9,960 nucleotides of DNA from Pseudomonadota bacterium (lineage in GTDB: Bacteria > Pseudomonadota > Alphaproteobacteria > Rhizobiales > Hyphomicrobiaceae). The stretch lies in the NCBI GenBank assembly GCA_023428365.1, contig JAEYYQ010000476.1, forward strand, positions 1 to 9,960. Direction: 5' to 3'. Of this stretch, positions 5,893-9,960 are shown piece after piece. How positions within the stretch are numbered: the stretch's first letter is position 1; each line of letters begins with the position of its first letter. Below the pieces are notes generated by a model. It was not told where the DNA came from, searched no databases, and saw nothing but the letters and a program-made list of their open reading frames with translations. The translations under genes were made by a program, and so were the position numbers.

Positions 5893-6780
5893 ATGACACT
5901 CGAACAGCTTCGGATTTTTGTCGCGGTCGCCGAGCACGAGCATATGACTCGGGCTGCGCATCATCTCAACTTGACGCAATCGGCGACGAGTGCCGCAATC
6001 GCTGCCCTCGAAAACAGGTACGCGACGAAGCTGTTCGATCGTGTCGGCCGGCGTATCGCTCTGACAGAAGCGGGGCGTCTGTTTCTTGTCGAAGCCAAAG
6101 CGGTTCTGACCCGTGCAGCAACGGCGGAAACAGTCCTTGCCGATCTGGCCGGATTGTCACGTGGGACCGTTCGGATTGCCGCGAGTCAGACCGTCGGCAA
6201 CTACTGGCTGCCGCCCATCATCCAACGCTTCCGATCCATCCATGGTGGCGTCACGCTCAAGCTTTCACTTGGCAATACCGAGACGGTTGCAGCAGCGGTT
6301 CGCGAAGGTTTGGCTGAACTCGGCTTCATTGAAGGGGACATCGACGACCCGGTTCTCGCTGTTCGATCGATAGCGAGGGATCAGATGGTTCTCGTCGCAC
6401 CCAAAGGTCATCCGTGGTCACAGACCCCACCGAAAGCAGCTGACGACCTGAGAACGGCACAATGGGTTTGCCGTGAGCGCGGTTCGGGAACGCGTGCAGC
6501 GCTGGAAGCGGTTTTGCCAGCGTTGGGGCTCGGCCAGGAGGCAATGGAATCCGCACTCGAGTTGCCATCAAACGAAGCCGTTTGCGCCGCGGTCGAGGCC
6601 GGCGCCGGAGTGACGATTTTATCGTCTCACGTGGTTCGCCGTGCGTTGGAAGCCGGCTCCCTGGTTGCGATTGATATCAAGCTACCGTCGCGGAGTTTCT
6701 TCGTCCTGCGCCACAAGGAACGATACGTAACGAAAGCATCCGCTGAATTTCAGAGAAAATCCGCGAGCGGCATGGTCTGA
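5893..6780 (+). CDS. LysR-family regulator, YeiE/CysL-like, with altered C-terminal tail
   Basis: DNA-binding regulator, 295 residues. The helix-turn-helix lies in residues 1-60 (MTRAAHHLNLTQSATSAAIA, then LFDRVGRRIALTEAGRLFL). The effector domain carries LSLGNTETVAAAVREGLAE followed by LGFIEGDIDDP, which closely follows the YeiE/CysL pattern (LSVGNS.., IGFIEG). Members of this group sense sulfite or sulfur status and control sulfite reductase or export genes, fitting the YeiH-like gene 10 nt upstream; the two are probably co-transcribed. No good ribosome site precedes ATG 5893. The protein looks normal to about KERYVTKASAEF. The last residues QRKSASGMV do not resemble LysR ends and are encoded by bases that, in another frame, specify the start of the next gene's helix-turn-helix domain. 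The native 3' end seems to have been replaced, probably without harming the fold. Confidence 0.88.
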   Translation: MTLEQLRIFVAVAEHEHMTRAAHHLNLTQSATSAAIAALENRYATKLFDRVGRRIALTEAGRLFLVEAKAVLTRAATAETVLADLAGLSRGTVRIAASQTVGNYWLPPIIQRFRSIHGGVTLKLSLGNTETVAAAVREGLAELGFIEGDIDDPVLAVRSIARDQMVLVAPKGHPWSQTPPKAADDLRTAQWVCRERGSGTRAALEAVLPALGLGQEAMESALELPSNEAVCAAVEAGAGVTILSSHVVRRALEAGSLVAIDIKLPSRSFFVLRHKERYVTKASAEFQRKSASGMV

Positions 6781-6791
6781 CGCAAGCCGAG
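6744..6791 (+). other. Headless 5' coding part of the XRE gene overlapping the end of lysR
   Basis: In the frame of the XRE gene, a TGA at 6744-6746 is followed by codons reading ISEKIRERHGLTQAE, leading directly into LAERIGTTQQ. This is a standard first helix of an XRE domain, so the ancestral gene started at or before 6747. No ATG, GTG or TTG exists in this stretch; only ATT 6747 or CTG 6777 (overlapping the lysR TGA as CTGA) could serve. The natural start codon is therefore missing, which marks a junction around 6744-6755. Confidence 0.6.
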
Positions 6792-7721
6792 TTGGCTGAG
6801 CGCATTGGTACAACTCAGCAAACGATCGCCCGCTGGGAGACTGGCAAGGCAGAACCAACTTTGGCAGCTCTTCGCGATTTGGCAGTGATCCTTTGGACCA
6901 GTATCGATCACCTGTTGGGACGAAAGGCCGCCTTGGCTCCGCAGTCGACAAATCCATTCGCCTGGATCTCTGGGGACAAGAGTGGATATTGGGGAAACAT
7001 TGGCCTTCGTTTGCCGCAGAGTAAATTTTCGACTTGGTATCCAATTACTACTTCGACCATGGAAGATATTTTTCGTGAGTTACAGGAAGTGGGACCCGAC
7101 ACTTGGATCTCGTTCCAAACGCTGAACAACAAGATGGTTCTTTGCCGACCAGCTAAGATTCAGGCGTTTACATTCCTTGATGAGGCTGAGGATCAAGTCG
7201 ATGGAGATTGGGAGGTTGGACCCGATGAAGTCGAGGGTTGGCCTCAAGAAGTGTATGAGTGCCTTGAGTATCTCATGTGGGAGGACATGGGAGTTCCCGA
7301 CGCTGAGCGTGAGTTTTCCGATAAATTGATCACTGGAACACGAGACTTGATTGAGAAACACGAGCTCGACGAGAAGAAGCTGATGGAGATGTGCATCAAG
7401 ACGCGCGTTGCGTTTACGGATGGAACTGTACGTCTTATGCACGCTTCATCAGAGCGGCTTGCAAATGCGATGTTTGATTTCGATCTTGGCATCGAGTGCA
7501 GCCACTCGAAGATGCTTCATCTCAATGATGAGGGCGGTGACCACAGCGTCTTCTTGTCTCTTGATCTCATTTCGCGCCTAGAGCTTCCTCTTCTCTTATT
7601 GAAGAAGGGAATGGAAGATCAACTCGAAGACTATGCCGAAGAAGGTGCTGATAGCGAGGTAGTCGATTTTGATGCGACCAAGTCTCAAAGCTCAAAGAAG
7701 AGCAAAAAGAGAGAGCTTTGA
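6792..7721 (+). CDS. XRE-type helix-turn-helix protein with unrecognised C-terminal domain
   Basis: From TTG 6792 the product has 309 residues. The XRE/Cro DNA-binding domain occupies about residues 1-45 (LAERIGTTQQTIARWETGKA, EPTLAALRDLAVIL, SIDHLLG), but its first helix is encoded upstream at 6747-6791 with no standard start, so the true start is unclear (ATT 6747, CTG 6777 or TTG 6792, which would lose helix 1). The rest, from about residue 60, contains DTWISFQTLNNKMVLCRPAK, IQAFTFLDEAED and several acidic stretches, ending in a Ser/Lys-rich tail (SQSSKKSKKREL). I do not recognise this part. There is no membrane segment or catalytic motif. Three 60-nt lines counted inside the gene gave 43-50% G+C against 63-68% for lines in the dehydrogenase and recJ genes, suggesting transfer. 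It may be a functioning regulator or a slightly truncated relic. Confidence 0.65.
   Translation: MAERIGTTQQTIARWETGKAEPTLAALRDLAVILWTSIDHLLGRKAALAPQSTNPFAWISGDKSGYWGNIGLRLPQSKFSTWYPITTSTMEDIFRELQEVGPDTWISFQTLNNKMVLCRPAKIQAFTFLDEAEDQVDGDWEVGPDEVEGWPQEVYECLEYLMWEDMGVPDAEREFSDKLITGTRDLIEKHELDEKKLMEMCIKTRVAFTDGTVRLMHASSERLANAMFDFDLGIECSHSKMLHLNDEGGDHSVFLSLDLISRLELPLLLLKKGMEDQLEDYAEEGADSEVVDFDATKSQSSKKSKKREL
7685..7721. repeat. Inverted repeat over the XRE stop codon
   Basis: TCAAAGCTC (7685-7693) and GAGCTTTGA (7713-7721) form perfect 9-nt arms around a 19-nt A-rich spacer, with the right arm ending on the TGA stop. It could form a weak hairpin at the mRNA 3' end. No T-run follows on the + strand. 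The repeat may partly reflect Ser/Lys codon choice. Confidence 0.35.
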
Positions 7722-7824
7722 AAACGGCACCCGACTCATCATGGACATTGGACCGGGGCACGACCACTGGAGTGGTGCGCACATCACTTCCTCCAAGAGC
7801 CGGTTCAAATCCTCTGTGGGGAAC
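7722..7824. other. Non-coding gap between the XRE gene and tRNA-Glu
   Basis: No gene is seen in this 103-nt gap. It holds the palindrome ACCACT-GG-AGTGGT (7763-7776), and a piece reading GGTTCAAATCC (7802-7812) that matches a tRNA T-arm on the + strand. That piece's flanks do not pair as a tRNA should (GCCGG against CCTCT). The gap lies against the encoded CCA end of tRNA-Glu, so it may contain remains of an integration event. No clear terminator for either convergent unit was found. Confidence 0.4.
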
Positions 7825-7899
7825 TGGCGCTCCCTACGGGAGTCGAACCCGTCTTTTCAGATTGAAAATCTGACGTCCTAACCGATAGACGAAGGGAGC
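7825..7899 (-). tRNA. tRNA-Glu (anticodon UUC), CCA encoded
   Basis: On the - strand, 75 nt fold as a cloverleaf. Acceptor stem GCTCCCT (7899-7893) pairs with AGGGAGC (7835-7829). The D-arm is GTCT/GGAC. The anticodon stem TCAGA/TCTGA encloses loop TTTTCAA, giving anticodon TTC at 7866-7864. A 4-nt variable loop follows, then T-arm ACGGG-TTCGACT-CCCGT. The discriminator G (7828) is followed by an encoded CCA (7827-7825). It decodes GAA and GAG glutamate codons and supplies Glu-tRNA for tetrapyrrole synthesis in alphaproteobacteria only if not replaced by the ALAS route. Its 3' end points toward the AT-richer XRE region, the side where integrases usually insert. Confidence 0.96.
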
Positions 7900-8120
7900 G
7901 CTGGGCGACGGTATAGGTACGATTGGCCGCCTGCGCAAGCATGGTTATGCGCTCGCACCCCAATGTGCGGCAGGGCCTCGTGCGCTACGCTGTCGCGTTC
8001 CCTGTGAAAGCCAGCAAATTGGGCGGATCTGCGCTGCGGATACGGCAAATTGCGACATGCAACCTTACCTCCGCGAGCGGCGGATGACGCGTCTGCGACT
8101 GGAAGCTATTAGACCAGATA
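7900..8120. other. Non-coding spacer between recJ and tRNA-Glu
   Basis: This 221-nt spacer separates the recJ stop from the tRNA. Besides the tRNA promoter it has small inverted repeats: GCGCA/TGCGC at 7933-7952, overlapping the -35 box, and CCGC-GA-GCGG at 8071-8080. The latter lies about 40 nt beyond the recJ stop and could belong to a transcript end, but it has a tiny loop and no T-run. No protein-coding gene is supported. Confidence 0.4.
7910..7938 (-). promoter_or_regulatory. Likely sigma-70 promoter of tRNA-Glu
   Basis: Reading the - strand, TTGCGC (7938-7933) and TATACC (7915-7910) are 17 nt apart. Transcription would begin about 4-6 nt before the tRNA 5' end at 7899, a normal arrangement for a tRNA gene. 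It is called from box similarity and position only. Confidence 0.5.
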
Positions 8121-9959
8121 TCAGCCCTGACGGCGTGGGTCGGCGGCGTCGTCGATGGTGAGCTCGATTTTCTCACGGCCGCCCCAGGTGTCGCGCTTGA
8201 GCGTGCCCGCGATATGCAGTGGCATGCCACCGGCTCCCAGCAAAACATCGCCAAGCGGCTGATCTGCCGCGCGGAACGCAACCGCATCGAGCCGCTTGCC
8301 GTCCCCCGCCTCCAGGCTGCACCGGATGTGTCGGTCGCCAACAATCTTCGCGAACTTGACGCGATGGGCGGGTAGGGCGAAGCGGGGTTGCGGATTGCCT
8401 TGGCCGTAGGGACCTGCGCGCTCGAGCAGCTGCAGCAGGTCGTCCGTGACCCCGCTGGCGGTGAGGGCGCCATCAATGTCCAAGCCGGCGCTGGCGCGCG
8501 CTTCCGTTGCTGCGGAAGCCAGGGAGTCGTTCAGAAAGCCGCGCAATGTTTCCAGCTGCGGCTCTTCGATGGTCAGGCCTGCCGCCATGGCGTGACCACC
8601 GCCCTTGACGAGATGTCCGGCTGTCACGGCGGCGCGCACGGCCGACCCGATATCCACTCCGCTCACCGAACGCAGCGATGCGGTGCCGACGCCCTTGTCC
8701 CACGAGATGATGCACGTCGGACGCCGGAACCGATCTGTCAGCCGGCTGGCGACAAGACCGACAACGCCCTTGTGCCACTCCTTGGAACCGAGCACGAGCA
8801 CCGGCAACGCCGGATCGGCCTCGAGCATCTGTTCAGCTTCCAGCATCGCCTGCGCGAGCATCTCGGTCTCGATCGCTTTGCGCTCCTTATTGAGTTTGTC
8901 GAGGAGTTGCGCGATGCGGGCCGCTTCCGTTTCGTCGTGACCAGCCAGGAGCCGCGCGCCAAGAGCCGAGTCGCCGATGCGGCCACCGGCGTTGATACGT
9001 GGTCCAAGGACGAAGCCCAGATGATAGGGCGTTGGCGCTTGATTGAGACCCGCGGCGTCGAACAATGCGGTGAGCCCGATGTTGCCGCGGCCGTGCATGA
9101 CCTGGAGGCCTTTGACGACATAAGCGCGGTTGAGGCCGGTAAGCGGGACCACGTCGCAGATGGTCGCCAGCGCCACCATGTCGAGCAGGCTGAGCAGATC
9201 GGGGGCCGGACGCTGTGCTGTGTAGTAGCCGCGCTGCCGCAACTCGCGGCTGACAGCGACGAGTACCATGAACGTGACGCCGGCCGCGCAAAGCTGGCCG
9301 AGATTGGATAGATCGTCCTGCCGGTTCGGGTTGACCACCGCCTGGGCGTCCGGCAACCGCTCGTCGGCCTGATGGTGGTCGATGACGACGACGTCGCAGC
9401 CAAGTTTGCGGGCATGCGCCAGTGGCTCGAAGCTCGTGGTCCCGCAGTCGACGGTCACGATGAGCTGCGCACCATCCTTGACCAGAGATTCGATGGCGGT
9501 GGGATTAGGCCCGTACCCCTCGAACAGCCGATCGGGAATATAGACGCGACAGCCGAGATCGTGAGCGGCGAGGAAGCGATGCATCAGTGCGGACGAACAT
9601 GCGCCGTCCACATCGTAGTCCCCGAAGACCGCGATCGATTGGCGCCCGATGATCGCATCGGCGAGCCTTGCGGCGGCCTTATCCATATCGCGTAGGGCGC
9701 TTGGGTCAGGCATCAAGGCCTTGATCGTTGGATCAAGAACCGTTGGCACCTCTTCGAGCTTGATCCCACGCGCGGCCAGGACACGGCCGAGTAATTCAGG
9801 AAGATCGTAGCGCTGGCTGATGGCTGACGCCAAACCGCGCATCGGCGGCTCAAGGCGTTCGCGCCAGATAAAACCGCGCGCCGATTGTGAGACGCCCAGG
9901 AACGGTGATGGGTCGTCAGCGACGTCATCAATTCGTGGCTTGCGCAGTGCTCCCAACAT
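8121..9959 (-). CDS. recJ: Single-stranded-DNA-specific exonuclease RecJ
   Basis: A 5'-to-3' exonuclease on single-stranded DNA acting in RecF-pathway recombination, base-excision and mismatch repair. It has 612 residues, within the bacterial range (E. coli RecJ 577). DHH-family motifs appear in order: GDYDVDG (113-119), VTVDCGT (168-174), DHH in VVIDHHQAD (191-199), and MVALATICDVVPL (261-273). The DHHA1 part follows with GGRIGDSALGARLL (325-338), GSKEWHKGVVG (391-401) and KGGGHAMAAGL (452-462). A C-terminal OB-fold-like region is present (QGNPQPRFALPAH, then ELTIDDAAD). Metal-binding Asp and His residues are intact. The ATG at 9957-9959 is one base from the window edge, so the ribosome site cannot be checked; MLGALRKPRIDD before the FLGVSQSA segment is a plausible N-terminus. 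It is transcribed toward tRNA-Glu, with a 221-nt spacer between. Confidence 0.96.
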   Translation of the reverse strand: MLGALRKPRIDDVADDPSPFLGVSQSARGFIWRERLEPPMRGLASAISQRYDLPELLGRVLAARGIKLEEVPTVLDPTIKALMPDPSALRDMDKAAARLADAIIGRQSIAVFGDYDVDGACSSALMHRFLAAHDLGCRVYIPDRLFEGYGPNPTAIESLVKDGAQLIVTVDCGTTSFEPLAHARKLGCDVVVIDHHQADERLPDAQAVVNPNRQDDLSNLGQLCAAGVTFMVLVAVSRELRQRGYYTAQRPAPDLLSLLDMVALATICDVVPLTGLNRAYVVKGLQVMHGRGNIGLTALFDAAGLNQAPTPYHLGFVLGPRINAGGRIGDSALGARLLAGHDETEAARIAQLLDKLNKERKAIETEMLAQAMLEAEQMLEADPALPVLVLGSKEWHKGVVGLVASRLTDRFRRPTCIISWDKGVGTASLRSVSGVDIGSAVRAAVTAGHLVKGGGHAMAAGLTIEEPQLETLRGFLNDSLASAATEARASAGLDIDGALTASGVTDDLLQLLERAGPYGQGNPQPRFALPAHRVKFAKIVGDRHIRCSLEAGDGKRLDAVAFRAADQPLGDVLLGAGGMPLHIAGTLKRDTWGGREKIELTIDDAADPRRQG

Positions 9960-9960
9960 T

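Noticed and set aside
7828..7899. Reading the tRNA as tRNA-Phe from the GAAAATC string on the + strand.
   Set aside because: The cloverleaf forms only on the - strand, where the 7-nt loop TTTTCAA puts TTC at positions 34-36. That gives tRNA-Glu with an encoded CCA.
8071..8080. CCGC-GA-GCGG as the recJ terminator.
   Set aside because: The loop is too small for the full stem and no T-run follows on the recJ strand. It is noted only as part of the spacer.
7985..8476. A 163-codon open frame on the - strand overlapping the 3' part of recJ.
   Set aside because: It is out of frame with recJ, has a Ser/Arg-rich low-complexity product, and no recognisable domain.
8388..9311. A 307-codon open frame on the + strand opposite recJ.
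   Set aside because: It is antisense to conserved recJ motifs, has no family resemblance and no ribosome site. Long antisense frames are common in G+C-rich genes.
1..9960. CRISPR array, transposase, insertion sequence or toxin-antitoxin pair.
   Set aside because: No regularly spaced repeats, no transposase motifs, and no small partner gene next to the XRE protein were found on either strand.

Overview
The window reads as chromosomal DNA of an alphaproteobacterium, probably of the Hyphomicrobiales (Rhizobiales). This rests on the alphaproteobacterial look of the RecJ and LysR proteins, G+C near 60-68% over much of the window, frequent GTG/TTG starts and tightly overlapping genes. It is an inference from protein character, not a database match. 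All protein genes from 1 to 7721 lie on the + strand. A tRNA-Glu gene and recJ lie on the - strand at the right.

Region 1 (1-1980) is the end of an ABC importer operon: the C-terminus of a substrate-binding protein, a FecCD/BtuC-type permease and its ATPase. They are joined by ATGA and GTGA stop/start overlaps. The family imports metal chelates (Fe-siderophore, haem, B12) or, in the MolBCA branch, molybdate. The sequence does not fix the substrate.

Region 2 (1981-6780) holds a LysR regulator, an NAD(P)+-type aldehyde dehydrogenase with all key catalytic residues, a YeiH-type (putative sulfate/sulfite exporter) membrane protein, and a second LysR regulator of the YeiE/CysL type. The two enzyme/transporter promoter regions share an operator-like dyad with the LysR-type AT-N11-AT spacing, at 3065-3083 and 4735-4753. 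It lies 80-91 nt upstream of each start codon. This suggests that the dehydrogenase and exporter form one regulon, plausibly linked to sulfonate-derived aldehydes and sulfite. A row of three abutting stem-loops follows the dehydrogenase gene.

Region 3 (about 6745-7824) is AT-richer. It carries an XRE-type helix-turn-helix protein with an unrecognised C-terminal part. The reading frame of its DNA-binding domain runs backwards into the 3' end of the second lysR gene and has no normal start codon at the expected place, so the two genes look spliced together at a recombination junction. The region ends at the 3' end of the tRNA-Glu gene, a typical place for integrated DNA.

Region 4 (7825-9960) is core genome: tRNA-Glu(UUC) with its own likely promoter, and a complete recJ gene starting at the right edge. 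No CRISPR array, transposase, integrase or insertion sequence was seen.
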